Positions 15,685 through 26,111 of a stretch of 32,245 nt of DNA are shown here, piece after piece (the stretch's first letter is position 1; the number at the start of each line of letters is the position of its first letter). Position numbers and translations under genes: made by a program. The DNA lies in NCBI GenBank assembly GCA_001058355.1, contig JUUF01000069.1, forward strand, positions 1 through 32,245, given 5' to 3'. Source of the DNA: Carnobacterium maltaromaticum. GTDB taxonomy: Bacteria; Bacillota; Bacilli; Lactobacillales; Aerococcaceae. Under the pieces are notes generated by a model. It saw only the letters and a program-made list of their open reading frames with translations. It had not been told where the DNA came from and searched no databases.

Positions 15685-16505
15685 TCCACCAACCCTTCTT
15701 CATCAAGATACGCTTCAGGAACTTCCATCCCTTTTTCGCGAAGTACTTCGATTAATTTCTCTGCAAACGGCACATCGAGTCCCTTTTCAACAAGCTTCGT
15801 ACCTAATTTGAAGATTTCTTCAGGAGTTCCGATTTGTTGAATTTGACCTTGTTCCATTAACACAATACGGTCTGCTTGTGCTGCTTCATCTAAATCATGT
15901 GTAATCGAAATGACCGTAATATTTTTTTCTTTGTGTAATTTTTGAATCGTGCCGATAACTTCCATGCGTCCTTTAGGATCTAGCATCGAAGTGGCTTCGT
16001 CAAGAATAATGACAGAAGGTTCTAGGGCGGTTACACCAGCAATCGCCACACGTTGCTTTTGACCTCCTGATAGTCGTGCAGGTTCCTTCGTTCTGAAGTC
16101 ACTCATTTTCACCATTTCAAGAACGCGTGTCACACGCTCTAACATTTCTTCTCGAGGGAGTCCGATATTTTCTAATCCGAAGGCAATGTCATCCTCCACC
16201 GTTGTCCCAACAAATTGATTATCAGGATTTTGGAATACCATTCCAACTGCGCGTCTAGCGTCATATACAGTCTCGTCATTTAAAACAACCCCATTAATCA
16301 GAACTTCTCCGCTACCTGCTTCGATAAGTCCATTCATAACTTTGGCTAATGTTGATTTCCCAGAACCATTATGCCCGATGATGGCTAACCATTCACCGCG
16401 TTCTACCTTTAAAGATACTCCAGCCAACGCTTCACGTTCATCCTCTTCGTGATAACGATAATGGATATTATTTAACTCAATAATTGTTGATTGCAACGGG
16501 GACAC
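15654..16505 (-). CDS. ecfA1: ECF transporter ATPase EcfA1
   Basis: First ATPase of the shared ECF energizing module; it pairs with EcfA2. The 283 residues contain Walker A GHNGSGKST (44-52), FQNPDNQFVG at the Q-loop, the signature LSGGQKQR (145-152), Walker B VIILDEATSMLDP (165-177) and the switch histidine of SITHD. The start is a GTG at 16505 with AAGGA about 8 bases upstream; a TTG three codons later is possible. It is the first gene after the rplQ terminator. No S component or riboswitch is visible nearby, as expected for a module serving many S proteins. I could not find a convincing promoter in the short gap before it, so some readthrough from the ribosomal operon is likely. Confidence 0.94.
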   Translation of the reverse strand: MSPLQSTIIELNNIHYRYHEEDEREALAGVSLKVERGEWLAIIGHNGSGKSTLAKVMNGLIEAGSGEVLINGVVLNDETVYDARRAVGMVFQNPDNQFVGTTVEDDIAFGLENIGLPREEMLERVTRVLEMVKMSDFRTKEPARLSGGQKQRVAIAGVTALEPSVIILDEATSMLDPKGRMEVIGTIQKLHKEKNITVISITHDLDEAAQADRIVLMEQGQIQQIGTPEEIFKLGTKLVEKGLDVPFAEKLIEVLREKGMEVPEAYLDEEGLVEWLWTSVLTK

Positions 16506-16549
16506 CCCTTTTCCTTTTTCCTATGTATGTATCAAAAATATGTATATAT

Positions 16550-16579
16550 AAAAAAACACACTTTTTCATGATGAAGTGC
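16550..16579 (-). terminator. Terminator at the end of the alpha operon
   Basis: On the minus strand CACTT (16574-16578) pairs with AAGTG (16559-16563), with further CAT/ATG pairing possible inside, and seven T follow. The stem is short and A/T-rich, so leakage into ecfA1 is plausible. It directly follows the GC-rich hairpin at 16582-16605. Confidence 0.6.
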
Positions 16580-16581
16580 TC

Positions 16582-16605
16582 TCCCGCCAAAAAGCTTCGG
16601 CGGGA
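16582..16605 (-). repeat. GC-rich hairpin before the alpha operon terminator
   Basis: TCCCGCC (minus strand, 16599-16605) pairs perfectly with GGCGGGA (16582-16588) around a 10-base loop. No T-run follows directly, so it is not itself a standard terminator; it may protect the RNA 3' end or work together with the hairpin next to it. Confidence 0.6.
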
Positions 16606-16642
16606 AAACAACGAGCTAGACTAAATAATCTGAGAAAGAATA

Positions 16643-16738
16643 AGGCTACCTGTTCAGTAGCCCCAGACTTTCCATCTTATAAGCAAGATGATTATTACCA
16701 TCATGACGCTCTTTTCAACCATCGAAAAGTGTTCGATT
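16643..16738 (-). ncRNA. L17 downstream element-like structured RNA
   Basis: The stretch directly after rplQ folds into three consecutive hairpins: ATCGAA/TTCGAT (16721-16737), CATCTT/AAGATG (16673-16690) and GGCTAC/GTAGCC (16644-16662). The L17 downstream element, known from lactic acid bacteria and Listeria, is defined by a conserved structure at exactly this place, behind rplQ. I match it by position, hairpin series and general look, not by a covariance search. It is probably part of the 3' untranslated region of the alpha operon; its function is not known. Confidence 0.6.
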
Positions 16739-16747
16739 GAATGTTTA

Positions 16748-17128
16748 TTAAACTAATTCAATGATAACCATTGGTGCAGCATCGCCACGACGAGGTTCAG
16801 TTTTAAGAATACGAGTGTATCCACCTTGACGTTCGCTGTAACGTGATGCTAAATCATTAAATAATTTTTGTAACGCTGTTTCAATAACGATTGATTCGCC
16901 TTCTTCACGAACATCTGCTACTTCGTTACGTACAAATGCAGCTGCTTGACGGCGAGCATGTAAGTCTCCACGTTTACCTAAAGTAATCATTTTTTCTACA
17001 GTAGAACGGATTTCTTTAGCACGAGCTTCAGTTGTAACGATACGTTCGTTAATAATTAAGTCAGTTGTCAAGTCACGTAATAACGCTTTACGTTGTGAAC
17101 TTGTACGTCCTAATTTACGATAAGCCAT
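16748..17128 (-). CDS. rplQ: 50S ribosomal protein L17
   Basis: L17 is a large-subunit protein near the exit tunnel. The 126-residue sequence opens with the typical [20 protein letters not shown] and ends with the conserved [15 protein letters not shown] block; the length is normal for Firmicutes. It is the last gene of the alpha operon, 31 bases after rpoA, with a good AAGGAGG site. A structured RNA and terminator follow it. Confidence 0.98.
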   Translation of the reverse strand: MAYRKLGRTSSQRKALLRDLTTDLIINERIVTTEARAKEIRSTVEKMITLGKRGDLHARRQAAAFVRNEVADVREEGESIVIETALQKLFNDLASRYSERQGGYTRILKTEPRRGDAAPMVIIELV

Positions 17129-17159
17129 TTTTAATATTCCTCCTTCTTAAGAGTTTCTA

Positions 17160-18107
17160 TTAGTCTTCACGACGTAAGTCTAAATTTAAATCGATTAATT
17201 TTTGTTTCACTTCTTCAAGCGATTTACGACCTAAGTTACGAACTTTGATCATTTCCGCTTCAGACTTGCTTGTTAATTCATGTACTGTGTTAATTCCAGC
17301 ACGTTTTAAGCAGTTATATGAACGAACTGATAAATCTAATTCTTCAATAGTCATTTCAAGAAGACGTTCTTTTTGAGTTTCTTCTTTTTCGACCATAATT
17401 TCCATAGGATGTGCTTCATTTGTTAAATTAACAAAGATATTTAAGTGCTCAGTTAAGATACGAGCCGCTAAACTAACAGCATCTTGAGGAGCGATTGAAC
17501 CATCTGTCCATACATCAAGAGTTAGTTTATCATAAATATTTTTTTGACCAATACGAGTGTTTTCGACTTGGTAGTTCACTTTACTAATCGGAGTATAAAT
17601 AGAATCAATTGGGATTACACCAATTGGCATATTATCAGATTTATTGTAGTCAGAGCGAACATATCCACGACCATTTTTAGCATTCATACGAACATGGAAG
17701 TGATATCCTTCAGCTACTGTACAGATATATAAATCAGGGTTTAGAACTTGAATGTCGCTATCATGTTTGATATCGCCCGCAGTTACTACCGCTGGACCTT
17801 TAACATCAATTTCTAATACTTTATTTTCATCTTCAGTGAAAGACTTCAATGCAATTTTTTTAATGTTTAAAATGATTGCAGCTACGTCTTCAACCACGCC
17901 ATCTATTGTTGAAAATTCATGTAAAACGCCATCCATTTGGATATCTGTTACTGCAGTACCAGGGAGTGACGATAATAAGATTCGGCGTAATGAGTTCCCT
18001 AAGGTAGTACCATAACCGCGTTCAAGTGGCTCAACAACGAATTTACCAAACTTTGCATCTTCGCTGATTTCGATCGTTTCAATTTTTGGTTTTTCAATTT
18101 CGATCAT
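17160..18107 (-). CDS. rpoA: RNA polymerase alpha subunit
   Basis: Alpha forms the dimer on which the polymerase core assembles; its C-terminal domain contacts UP elements and activators. The 315-residue protein shows the N-terminal assembly domain ([20 protein letters not shown]) and the C-terminal helix-hairpin-helix domain ([26 protein letters not shown]), separated by a flexible linker. I begin at ATG 18107, which has AAAGGGG 7 bases upstream; the frame to 18125 would translate that ribosome site. Between rpsK and rplQ, as in all Firmicutes. Confidence 0.98.
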   Translation of the reverse strand: MIEIEKPKIETIEISEDAKFGKFVVEPLERGYGTTLGNSLRRILLSSLPGTAVTDIQMDGVLHEFSTIDGVVEDVAAIILNIKKIALKSFTEDENKVLEIDVKGPAVVTAGDIKHDSDIQVLNPDLYICTVAEGYHFHVRMNAKNGRGYVRSDYNKSDNMPIGVIPIDSIYTPISKVNYQVENTRIGQKNIYDKLTLDVWTDGSIAPQDAVSLAARILTEHLNIFVNLTNEAHPMEIMVEKEETQKERLLEMTIEELDLSVRSYNCLKRAGINTVHELTSKSEAEMIKVRNLGRKSLEEVKQKLIDLNLDLRRED

Positions 18108-18176
18108 GTTTTTTACCCCTTTCAAAACGTACGTTCAATGTGCGATTGCCCGACAAAATTCAACAATAACAATCCA

Positions 18177-18563
18177 TTACACACGACGGCGTTTTGGAGG
18201 ACGACATCCATTATGAGGGATTGGTGTTACGTCACGAATTGCTGTCACTTCTAATCCAGTAGCTTGTAATGAACGAATAGCAGCTTCACGACCTGAACCA
18301 GGACCTTTAACAGAAACTTCTACAGTTTTCATTCCATGCTCCATTGAACCTTTTGCAGCAGATTCAGCAGCCATTTGAGCAGCAAATGGTGTTGATTTTT
18401 TAGAACCTTTAAATCCTAAAGCACCTGCAGAAGACCATGAAATAGCATTACCATGAACGTCTGTAATCATAACAATTGTATTATTAAATGTTGAACGGAT
18501 GTGTGCTACACCAGATTCAATATTCTTTTTCACGCGGCGTTTGCGTACAACTTTCTTTGCCAT
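18177..18563 (-). CDS. rpsK: 30S ribosomal protein S11
   Basis: S11 sits on the platform of the small subunit near the mRNA exit and helps to form the Shine-Dalgarno binding region. The 128 residues show the family hallmark blocks ([48 protein letters not shown]). AAGGAGG precedes the ATG. The 69-base gap to rpoA contains only a short AACGTACGTT palindrome. Confidence 0.98.
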   Translation of the reverse strand: MAKKVVRKRRVKKNIESGVAHIRSTFNNTIVMITDVHGNAISWSSAGALGFKGSKKSTPFAAQMAAESAAKGSMEHGMKTVEVSVKGPGSGREAAIRSLQATGLEVTAIRDVTPIPHNGCRPPKRRRV

Positions 18564-18590
18564 GAAGAATTAACCTCCTTCTTCTCTAAA

Positions 18591-18956
18591 TTATTTTTTC
18601 TTACCTGCAATGGCCTTAGCTGGGCCTTTACGAGTACGAGCATTATTTTTTGTGTTTTGACCACGAACTGGTAAACCACGACGGTGGCGAACTCCACGGT
18701 ATGAACCAATTTCCATCAAGCGTTTGATGTTTAAGTTCACTTCACGACGTAAGTCACCTTCAATTTTTAGTTTATCCACTTCAGCACGGATACGGTCTAA
18801 CTCATCGTTCGATAAATCGCGAACACGAGTATCTTCACTAACGTTAGCAGCTGCTAAGATTTGTTTTGAAGTAGTAATACCGATACCGTAAATATAGGTT
18901 AAAGAAATAACAACACGTTTTTCACGTGGAATATCCACACCTGCAATACGAGCCAT
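18591..18956 (-). CDS. rpsM: 30S ribosomal protein S13
   Basis: S13 lies in the small-subunit head and contacts L5 and the P-site tRNA. The 121-residue protein begins with [21 protein letters not shown]-type sequence, contains the helix-two-turn-helix region and ends in the basic tail ([15 protein letters not shown]) that reaches the tRNA. GGAGG precedes the ATG. Third gene of the infA-rpmJ-rpsM-rpsK-rpoA-rplQ group. Confidence 0.98.
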   Translation of the reverse strand: MARIAGVDIPREKRVVISLTYIYGIGITTSKQILAAANVSEDTRVRDLSNDELDRIRAEVDKLKIEGDLRREVNLNIKRLMEIGSYRGVRHRRGLPVRGQNTKNNARTRKGPAKAIAGKKK

Positions 18957-18979
18957 ACTAATGAGTACCTCCTTATATA

Positions 18980-19093
18980 TTATCCTTGACGTTGTTTATG
19001 TTTGGGATTTTGACAAATCACCATAACTTTACCATTGCGTTTAATTACTTTACATTTTTCGCAAATTGGTTTTACTGATGCTCTAACTTTCAT
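18980..19093 (-). CDS. rpmJ: 50S ribosomal protein L36, zinc form
   Basis: This 37-residue gene is read [20 protein letters not shown] and onward, ending HKQRQG. Cys11, Cys14, Cys27 and His32 form the zinc-binding site, so it is the zinc-requiring (C+) type. L36 is a small protein that ties together 23S rRNA helices late in assembly. GAGG lies upstream of the ATG and the neighbours infA and rpsM confirm the identity. It is easily missed because of its size. Confidence 0.97.
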   Translation of the reverse strand: MKVRASVKPICEKCKVIKRNGKVMVICQNPKHKQRQG

Positions 19094-19128
19094 TTAAGTT
19101 CCCTCCTCTATTTCATTAACGGAGTCCA

Positions 19129-19347
19129 TTATTTAAAGCGATACGTGATTCTTCCGCGCGTTAAATCATACGGTGATAATTCAACCGTTACTTTATCGCC
19201 CGGTAAAATTTTAATGTAGTGCATCCGGATTTTTCCAGATACATGCGCTAAAACCTCATGACCGTTTTCAAGTTCGACCTTGAACATCGCATTCGGTAAT
19301 GTTTCATTAACAATACCTTCAATTTCAATTACGTCTTCCTTTGCCAT
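19129..19347 (-). CDS. infA: Translation initiation factor IF-1
   Basis: IF-1 binds the A site of the 30S subunit during initiation. The 72-residue OB-fold protein has the standard sequence ([47 protein letters not shown]). GGAGG lies 7 bases before the ATG. Unlike in Bacillus, no map gene separates it from adk; instead a gap of 117 bases holds a probable promoter. Confidence 0.98.
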   Translation of the reverse strand: MAKEDVIEIEGIVNETLPNAMFKVELENGHEVLAHVSGKIRMHYIKILPGDKVTVELSPYDLTRGRITYRFK

Positions 19348-19419
19348 GTCTCATCCTCCTTACTTGTAAAAAGTTTTTACGGATTATTTGACGGACTTCT
19401 ACCGTTATCTAACTTTCTA

Positions 19420-19449
19420 AGTATACCATTTTAGCTACCATAATTGCAA
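19420..19449 (-). promoter_or_regulatory. Internal promoter ahead of infA
   Basis: TTGCAA (19444-19449) and TATACT (19420-19425) on the minus strand are 18 bases apart, and the -10 carries the TGG extension. It lies in the 117-base gap between adk and infA, followed by a leader of about 70 bases with two small hairpins. It would let infA, rpmJ, rpsM, rpsK, rpoA and rplQ be expressed apart from the upstream genes. Confidence 0.65.
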
Positions 19450-19464
19450 GATAACAGGCAGTTC

Positions 19465-20127
<663 letters not shown>

Positions 20128-20186
20128 CTAGAATCATAACTGAAGAACTGACAAAACGCATTGCTGCATCTTGTCAATTTCTTCCA

Positions 20187-21485
20187 TTATTCCTCAATAA
20201 ATCCTTTATACTTACGTTTAATTGTACGTCCTTCAATTTGTCGACTTAACTCTAACGCTACCCCAACAACGATTAGAAGGTTTGTACCACCAAGCATCAA
20301 TCCACGTGGTAAGTTCCATAATGCTGAAGCTACCATTGGAAGGATTGAGATACCACCAAGATAAAGAGCACCAACTGTACTCAATCGTAGTAAAGTACCT
20401 GAAACGAATTGTTCTGTATCTTTACCCGGACGGACACTTAAAATATATCCGCTTGATTTTTGTAAGTTTTCTGCTACTTTCTCAGGGTTTACTTGTACGA
20501 AAGCATAGAAAAATGTAAATACAACAATTAACACTGTGTATAATGTTGCACCAGCAGGTTTTGAAAAATCAAAAATGTTTGTGGCAAGTTGGTACCAGCC
20601 AGATTCACTATGATCTTTTGCATACAAACTTAAAATAGTTGATGGCAATGTCATAAATGAACTAGCAAAGATAACCGGAATTACCCCTGCAGAGTTGATT
20701 TTTAAAGGTAACCAAGATGTTTCACTTGAACCAGTTGCACGTTTTGAATATGAGATTGGCAAGCGACGTTGCGCTTGTTCAATATATACTACTAACATAA
20801 CGACTAAAACAATCGCTACAACTAATGCAACTGTGAATCCTACTGCACGATAAAAATCAGTGTCTGTACGACCTTGAATTTGATTTACATAGAATTCAAA
20901 AATATCATGTGGCATTCTTGCTACAATACCTGCGAAGATTAGAACGGAAACCCCGTTACCAATCCCCTTAACGGTAATCATATCTCCCAACCATGTTAGG
21001 AACATGGAACCAGCTGTTAACACAAGTGCAATCATTAAGAATGTTTTGACCCCTGGGTTTTTAATTAACCCATAGTTCGACCAAACATTAAATCCAAAAG
21101 AAATTGCATATGCTTGGAAAAATCCAATCACAATTGTTAAATAACGAGTTGCCGAATTTAATTTACGACGACCAACTTCCCCTTGTTTAGACCACTCAAC
21201 GAACGTTGGTAGAATATCCATTTGTAACAATTGGACAACAATGGATGCGGTGATATAAGGCGAAACCCCCATTGAGAACAATGAGAAGTTTGATAAAGCC
21301 CCACCACTAAATGTATTTAACAATCCAAAAATCCCTGTTGTTGCAAATGTCTGAATTGCTCCAGCGTTTACACCAGGAACAGTAACTTGTGATCCAATAC
21401 GAAAGATAATTAGAATCGACAATGTGAATAACAGACGTTTTCTAATATCTTTCATTTGAACAGCATTCTTTAGTAGAGTGAACAT
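20187..21485 (-). CDS. secY: Protein translocase channel SecY
   Basis: SecY is the central membrane channel through which the Sec system exports or inserts proteins. The 432-residue protein shows about ten membrane segments, the plug and pore-ring region near the start (VTVPGVNAGAIQ), and the conserved cytoplasmic loops (EQAQRRLPISYSKR; RPGKDTEQF) that bind SecA and ribosomes. Its ATG overlaps the rplO stop by one base (TAATG), and GAGGTGA stands inside the end of rplO, so translation is coupled. Confidence 0.98.
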   Translation of the reverse strand: MFTLLKNAVQMKDIRKRLLFTLSILIIFRIGSQVTVPGVNAGAIQTFATTGIFGLLNTFSGGALSNFSLFSMGVSPYITASIVVQLLQMDILPTFVEWSKQGEVGRRKLNSATRYLTIVIGFFQAYAISFGFNVWSNYGLIKNPGVKTFLMIALVLTAGSMFLTWLGDMITVKGIGNGVSVLIFAGIVARMPHDIFEFYVNQIQGRTDTDFYRAVGFTVALVVAIVLVVMLVVYIEQAQRRLPISYSKRATGSSETSWLPLKINSAGVIPVIFASSFMTLPSTILSLYAKDHSESGWYQLATNIFDFSKPAGATLYTVLIVVFTFFYAFVQVNPEKVAENLQKSSGYILSVRPGKDTEQFVSGTLLRLSTVGALYLGGISILPMVASALWNLPRGLMLGGTNLLIVVGVALELSRQIEGRTIKRKYKGFIEE

Positions 21486-21925
21486 TAGATCACCTCTACA
21501 GTTCCACCTGCAGCTTCAATAGCTTCTTTTGCTGCTTGCGAGAATTTATTTGCTTTTACAGTTAACTTGCGTTCAAGTTTACCATTAGCTAACACTTTGA
21601 TACCGTCTTTTTCGTTTTTAACGATACCAGCCTCAACTAGTACAGCCGCAGTTACTTCTTGACCATCTTCAAAACGATTTAATGTTCCAAGATTTACAAC
21701 TGCATATTCTTTACGATTAATATTTTGGAAACCACGTTTTGGAATACGACGGAATAATGGAGTTTGTCCACCTTCGAATCCTAATCTAACGCCACCGCCT
21801 GAACGAGCTTTTTGTCCTTTGCTTCCGCGTCCAGCAGTTTTACCATTTCCTGAACCTTGACCTCTACCAACACGGTTACGTTCTTTACGAGAACCTTCAG
21901 CTGGTTGTAATTCATGAAGTTTCAT
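21485..21925 (-). CDS. rplO: 50S ribosomal protein L15
   Basis: L15 is a late-assembling large-subunit protein. The 146-residue form starts [20 protein letters not shown] and has the Gly/Lys-rich N-terminal extension ([20 protein letters not shown]) that enters the rRNA. ATG 21925 follows GGAGGTG at 9 bases; the open frame up to 21973 would run into rpmD and lacks a ribosome site. Its stop shares a base with the secY start. Confidence 0.97.
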   Translation of the reverse strand: MKLHELQPAEGSRKERNRVGRGQGSGNGKTAGRGSKGQKARSGGGVRLGFEGGQTPLFRRIPKRGFQNINRKEYAVVNLGTLNRFEDGQEVTAAVLVEAGIVKNEKDGIKVLANGKLERKLTVKANKFSQAAKEAIEAAGGTVEVI

Positions 21926-21956
21926 GTTCCGGGCACCTCCTCTTATAAGTTTTAAA

Positions 21957-22136
21957 TTAAACTTCCTCAACATCCACTAAATGTGAAACTGTGTTAACCA
22001 TGCCTTTGATAGCTACGTTAGCTGGTTTAACAACTGTTGAACGAATTTTTGTTAAGCCTAATGCTTTACAAGTATCGATTTGGTTTTGAGGACGTCCAAT
22101 CAAGCTTTTCTTTAAAGTAATCTTTAATTCTGCCAT
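21957..22136 (-). CDS. rpmD: 50S ribosomal protein L30
   Basis: This 59-residue gene reads [20 protein letters not shown] and ends [10 protein letters not shown], the normal bacterial L30 length and sequence. It lies between rpsE and rplO, with AAGGAGG upstream of the ATG. L30 is a small large-subunit protein bound to 23S rRNA. It is short and could be overlooked in an automated frame list. Confidence 0.97.
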   Translation of the reverse strand: MAELKITLKKSLIGRPQNQIDTCKALGLTKIRSTVVKPANVAIKGMVNTVSHLVDVEEV

Positions 22137-22149
22137 TTTAATGTCCTCC

Positions 22150-22650
22150 TTATCCTAAAAGTTCTTCAACTGATTTGCCACGTAATGCAGCAACATCTTC
22201 AACACGTTTTAATTGTTTTAATCCTTCGATTGTAGCACGAACCATGTTAACTGGTGTGTTTGAACCTAAAGATTTTGAAGTTACGTCTGAAATACCTGCT
22301 AATTCAACAACGGCACGAACTGGTCCACCTGCTGCAATTCCTGAACCGGCTTGAGCTGGTTTTAACAATACGTTACCACCGCAGAAGCGACCGATAACTT
22401 CGTGAGGAATTGTAGAACCACTAGTTGGAACTTCAATAAGGTTTTTCTTAGCATCTTCAATAGCTTTACGAATAGCTTCTGGTACTTCTTGAGCTTTACC
22501 AGTACCGAAACCAACATGTCCATTATGGTCACCGACAACTACTAAAGCAGCAAAACGTAAACGACGTCCACCTTTTACAACTTTTGTAACGCGGTTAATC
22601 GCAACAACACGATCTTCTAATTCTAAGTTTCTTGCATCAATATTAACCAT
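22150..22650 (-). CDS. rpsE: 30S ribosomal protein S5
   Basis: S5 is on the small-subunit back near the mRNA entry and affects decoding fidelity. The 166-residue protein has the double-stranded-RNA-binding-like N domain ([18 protein letters not shown]) and the C domain ([27 protein letters not shown]), and ends with GKSVEELLG as in Bacillus. GGAGG lies 11 bases before the ATG, slightly long. Confidence 0.98.
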   Translation of the reverse strand: MVNIDARNLELEDRVVAINRVTKVVKGGRRLRFAALVVVGDHNGHVGFGTGKAQEVPEAIRKAIEDAKKNLIEVPTSGSTIPHEVIGRFCGGNVLLKPAQAGSGIAAGGPVRAVVELAGISDVTSKSLGSNTPVNMVRATIEGLKQLKRVEDVAALRGKSVEELLG

Positions 22651-22671
22651 GAAATGTGGATCCTCCTTTTC

Positions 22672-23028
22672 CTAGAATACTAGTCCATTTTCACGTGCAG
22701 CTTCAGCTAAAGCTTTTACACGTCCATGGTATAAGTATCCACCACGGTCAAAGACTACTTCTTTAATATTTTTTTCAAGTCCGCGTTCTGCAATTAATTT
22801 ACCTACAGCAGAAGCTTCCTCAGTTTTTGTTCCGTTTTCTACATTAGTATCTAAAGTAGAGGCACTTGCTAGCGTCACACCCGCTACGTCATCAATTAAT
22901 TGAGCGTAGATGTTTTTGTTAGAACGAAAAACGTTCAAGCGTGGGCACTCAGCAGTACCAGAGATTTTACGACGAACACGTGCGTGACGAGTTTGACGCA
23001 CTTTATTTTTGTCTGGTTTTGTAATCAC
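22672..23028 (-). CDS. rplR: 50S ribosomal protein L18
   Basis: L18 carries 5S rRNA into the large subunit together with L5. I start at GTG 23028, giving 118 residues that begin (M)[20 protein letters not shown], in register with the Bacillus protein; GAGGTG lies 6 bases before it. The GTG at 23037 is part of that ribosome site and is not a start. The C-terminal [21 protein letters not shown] is fully conserved. Confidence 0.97.
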   Translation of the reverse strand: MITKPDKNKVRQTRHARVRRKISGTAECPRLNVFRSNKNIYAQLIDDVAGVTLASASTLDTNVENGTKTEEASAVGKLIAERGLEKNIKEVVFDRGGYLYHGRVKALAEAARENGLVF

Positions 23029-23094
23029 AATTTTCACCTCTTATTAATTAATCATGCTGCGATAAGCGCAACAAAAGGTAAATAATCACTAAAA

Positions 23095-23631
23095 TTATTT
23101 ACCTGTTTTACCTTCTTTACGACGTACAAATTCATCAACGTAACGAATTCCTTTACCTTTGTAAGGTTCTGGAGGACGTACGCCACGAATGTTAGCAGCT
23201 AATTCGCCAACTTTTTGTTTGTCATAACCTTTAACGATTACTTTTGTATTAGAAGGAACTTCGATTTCTACTCCTTCTTCTGGAGTGAACTCCACTGGAT
23301 GAGAATATCCAACGTTTAATACAAGTTTTTTACCTTGTAATTGAGCACGATACCCAACCCCGATTAATTCCAATTCTTTTTGGAATCCTTCAGTAACACC
23401 AACTACCATGTTGTTGAAAACTGCGCGAGTTGTTCCGTGGATTGTTTTGTTTTCTTTTGAATCATCTGGACGAGAGAATACTACTTCACCTTCGCGTTGT
23501 TCTAAAGAAATGTTTTGGTTAAATGTATAACTTAATTCACCTTTAGGACCTTTAACTGTTACTGTATTGTCCTTAACGTCTACTGTTACTCCAGCTGGAA
23601 TAACGACTGGTTTATTACCGATACGGCTCAC
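23095..23631 (-). CDS. rplF: 50S ribosomal protein L6
   Basis: L6 lies near the factor-binding site of the large subunit. Its 178 residues begin [19 protein letters not shown] and end [16 protein letters not shown], with the conserved LIGVGYRAQ and [14 protein letters not shown] blocks. The start codon is GTG (23629-23631), 9 bases after GGAGG. No alternative ATG fits. Confidence 0.98.
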   Translation of the reverse strand: MSRIGNKPVVIPAGVTVDVKDNTVTVKGPKGELSYTFNQNISLEQREGEVVFSRPDDSKENKTIHGTTRAVFNNMVVGVTEGFQKELELIGVGYRAQLQGKKLVLNVGYSHPVEFTPEEGVEIEVPSNTKVIVKGYDKQKVGELAANIRGVRPPEPYKGKGIRYVDEFVRRKEGKTGK

Positions 23632-23657
23632 TTGGCTGCACCTCCTTAATTTCTAGA

Positions 23658-24056
23658 TTACCAAACGTATGCTAGAATTTCTCCACCTACGTTTTTAGCT
23701 CTTGCTTCTTTGTCTGTAATAACACCTTCAGATGTTGATACAATAGCGATTCCTAAACCGTTTAATACTTTAGGAACTTCACCTGTTTTAGCATAAACAC
23801 GTAAACCAGGTTTAGAAATACGTTTCAATCCTGTAATTACACGTTCGTTATTTTTTCCATATTTCAAGAACACTTTCATGATGCCTTGTTTACCATCTTC
23901 TTCAACTGAGAAGTCTTTAATGAAACCTTCAGATTTTAAGATGTTCGCAATAGCAACTTTCATGTTTGATGACGGAACTTCTAGTGATTCGTGACGAACC
24001 ATGTTCGCGTTACGAATACGAGTTAAGAAATCCGCGATTGGATCTGTCATAACCAT
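23658..24056 (-). CDS. rpsH: 30S ribosomal protein S8
   Basis: S8 binds the central domain of 16S rRNA and is an early assembly protein; in Escherichia coli it also represses the spc operon. The 132 residues begin [18 protein letters not shown] and contain the RNA-binding C-terminal [20 protein letters not shown] block. GGAGG stands 9 bases before the ATG. Confidence 0.98.
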   Translation of the reverse strand: MVMTDPIADFLTRIRNANMVRHESLEVPSSNMKVAIANILKSEGFIKDFSVEEDGKQGIMKVFLKYGKNNERVITGLKRISKPGLRVYAKTGEVPKVLNGLGIAIVSTSEGVITDKEARAKNVGGEILAYVW

Positions 24057-24088
24057 TAATGAGTACCTCCTTTATCAAGTAGTAATGA

Positions 24089-24274
24089 TTACCAACTTGC
24101 TTTCTTCATTCCTGGGATTTGCCCTTTATAGGCAAGCTCACGTAAACAAATACGGCAAAGTTTGAATTTACGATAAACTGAATGTGGTCGACCACAACGT
24201 TCACAACGAGTATATTCTTGAGTTGAATATTTTTTTGGACGTTTGTTCTTTGCGATCATTGATTTTTTAGCCAA
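24089..24274 (-). CDS. rpsN: 30S ribosomal protein S14, zinc form (type Z)
   Basis: This is the short 61-residue S14 with two CXXC pairs (Cys24, Cys27, Cys40, Cys43) that bind zinc, the housekeeping form of Firmicutes. The start codon is TTG (24272-24274): GGAGG lies 8 bases before it and the protein then begins [12 protein letters not shown] as in relatives. It sits between rplE and rpsH. A zinc-free paralogue would have to lie elsewhere. Confidence 0.96.
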   Translation of the reverse strand: MAKKSMIAKNKRPKKYSTQEYTRCERCGRPHSVYRKFKLCRICLRELAYKGQIPGMKKASW

Positions 24275-24301
24275 ACTACTCGCCTCCTGTGAGTTTTATT
24301 T

Positions 24302-24841
24302 TTATTTTTGGAAAGGCATTCCAAGTTGAGTTAATAATTCTTTTGCTTCTTCGTCTGTATTAGCTGTTGTTACGATAACAATATCCATACCACGAACTTT
24401 GTCTACGCGATCGTAGTCAATTTCTGGGAAGATTAATTGTTCTTTAACACCTAATGTGTAGTTACCGCGTCCGTCAAAAGATTTTTTAGAAATCCCACGG
24501 AAGTCACGTACACGAGGTAATGAAACTGTTACTAACTTGTCTAAGAAGTCATACATACGTTCACCACGTAAAGTAACTTTAGTTCCGATTGGCATACCTT
24601 CACGTAAACGGAAACCAGCGATTGATTTCTTCGCAGTTGTTACAACTGGTTTTTGACCAGAGATTAATGTTAACTCTTCAACTGCTTTTTCTAAGTTTTT
24701 AGCGTTAGATGTTGCATCACCAACACCCATATTAATAACGATTTTTTCTACTTTTGGTACTTCCATAACTGATTTGTAGTTAAATTTTTCAATTAATGAA
24801 GGTACTACTTCGTTTTTGTATTTTGCATTTAAGCGATTCAT
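24302..24841 (-). CDS. rplE: 50S ribosomal protein L5
   Basis: L5 binds 5S rRNA and contacts the P-site tRNA and S13. The 179-residue protein shows [29 protein letters not shown], and the ending [15 protein letters not shown], all family landmarks. AGGAGG lies upstream of the ATG. Confidence 0.98.
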   Translation of the reverse strand: MNRLNAKYKNEVVPSLIEKFNYKSVMEVPKVEKIVINMGVGDATSNAKNLEKAVEELTLISGQKPVVTTAKKSIAGFRLREGMPIGTKVTLRGERMYDFLDKLVTVSLPRVRDFRGISKKSFDGRGNYTLGVKEQLIFPEIDYDRVDKVRGMDIVIVTTANTDEEAKELLTQLGMPFQK

Positions 24842-24873
24842 GCAGGATGGTCCTCCTTCCTCAAATTACTGAA

Positions 24874-25176
24874 TTATGCTTTGTTACGACCTTTAGGTAC
24901 GCGTACCTTTTCACCGTTTTCTACTTTAAAGCCTGTACGAGTTGCTTTACCTGTAGTTGGGTCTACGAACATTACGTTTGAAACATGAATTGGAGCTTCC
25001 ACTTCAACGATTCCCCCTGTTTGGTTCGCTTGAGATGGTTTTTGATGTTTCTTAACAATGTTAACACCTTCAACGATTACACGGTCTTTTTTAGGAAAGC
25101 TCTTTAAGATTTTTCCTTCTTTACCTTTGTCTTTACCTGAGATTACTTTTACGATATCACCAGTTTTTACGTGCAT
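24874..25176 (-). CDS. rplX: 50S ribosomal protein L24
   Basis: L24 starts large-subunit assembly by binding the 5' end of 23S rRNA. It has 100 residues with the KOW motif ([20 protein letters not shown]) at the N-terminus and the conserved [23 protein letters not shown] lies 6 bases before the ATG. Confidence 0.98.
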   Translation of the reverse strand: MHVKTGDIVKVISGKDKGKEGKILKSFPKKDRVIVEGVNIVKKHQKPSQANQTGGIVEVEAPIHVSNVMFVDPTTGKATRTGFKVENGEKVRVPKGRNKA

Positions 25177-25206
25177 GTGTTACACCTCCTTCGATTTTGA
25201 TGAGAA

Positions 25207-25590
<384 letters not shown>

Positions 25591-25613
25591 TCAAATGTAT
25601 ACACAATTTGAAA

Positions 25614-25880
25614 TTAAATAATTACTGCTTCTTCAACAATTTCAACTAAGCGGAAACGTTTTGTTTTTGACAATGGACGAGTTTCCATAATCTTAACAAT
25701 GTCCCCAACTTTTGCTGAGTTATTTTCATCATGAGCTACAAATTTTTTCGTATATTTAACACGTTTACCGTAAGTTGAGTGACGTTTGTAAGTTTCGATT
25801 GCAACTACTAACGTTTTGTCCATCTTATCTGAAACAACGCGTCCTTGATATACTTTACGTTGGTTACGTTCTACAGTCAT
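25614..25880 (-). CDS. rpsQ: 30S ribosomal protein S17
   Basis: S17 binds the 5' domain of 16S rRNA early in assembly. I start at the second ATG (25880), 8 bases after GGAGG, giving 88 residues beginning [20 protein letters not shown]; the ATG at 25886 is only 2 bases from the ribosome site. The RNA-binding [19 protein letters not shown] is typical. Confidence 0.97.
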   Translation of the reverse strand: MTVERNQRKVYQGRVVSDKMDKTLVVAIETYKRHSTYGKRVKYTKKFVAHDENNSAKVGDIVKIMETRPLSKTKRFRLVEIVEEAVII

Positions 25881-25904
25881 GTTCATTGCCTCCTTTGCTG
25901 ATGA

Positions 25905-26111
25905 TTATTTTTGCAATTCTTCTTGACGCAATGCAGTCTTGATACGCGCAATTTGTTTACGTACTTCACGAATGCGTGCTGTACCTTCTAATTGCCCAGT
26001 AGCAAGTTGGAATCGTAAGTTGAATAGTTCTTGTTTTAATTCATTTTCTTTTTCAACAAGTTCAGCAGTGGATAACCCTTTAAGTTCTTTCTTAAGTTCA
26101 TTAACCTTCAT
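25905..26111 (-). CDS. rpmC: 50S ribosomal protein L29
   Basis: L29 is a two-helix protein at the exit tunnel rim, near the signal recognition particle site. From ATG 26111 it has 68 residues ([20 protein letters not shown] onward), the usual size; GGTGGT lies 7 bases upstream, within rplP. It overlaps the end of rplP by 11 bases, which suggests coupled translation. Confidence 0.97.
   Translation of the reverse strand: MKVNELKKELKGLSTAELVEKENELKQELFNLRFQLATGQLEGTARIREVRKQIARIKTALRQEELQK

Noticed and set aside
15449-15811. 120-codon plus-strand frame over the ecfA1/ecfA2 junction
   Set aside because: It is antisense to two certain ATPase genes with intact motifs; no ribosome site.
16506-16747. 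Vitamin riboswitch upstream of ecfA1
   Set aside because: The hairpins belong to the rplQ 3' region; no known riboswitch core is recognisable and the shared ECF module usually has none.
18121-18140. AACGTACGTT palindrome between rpsK and rpoA as an operator
   Set aside because: Only ten bases without a loop, a length that arises easily by chance; no promoter nearby.
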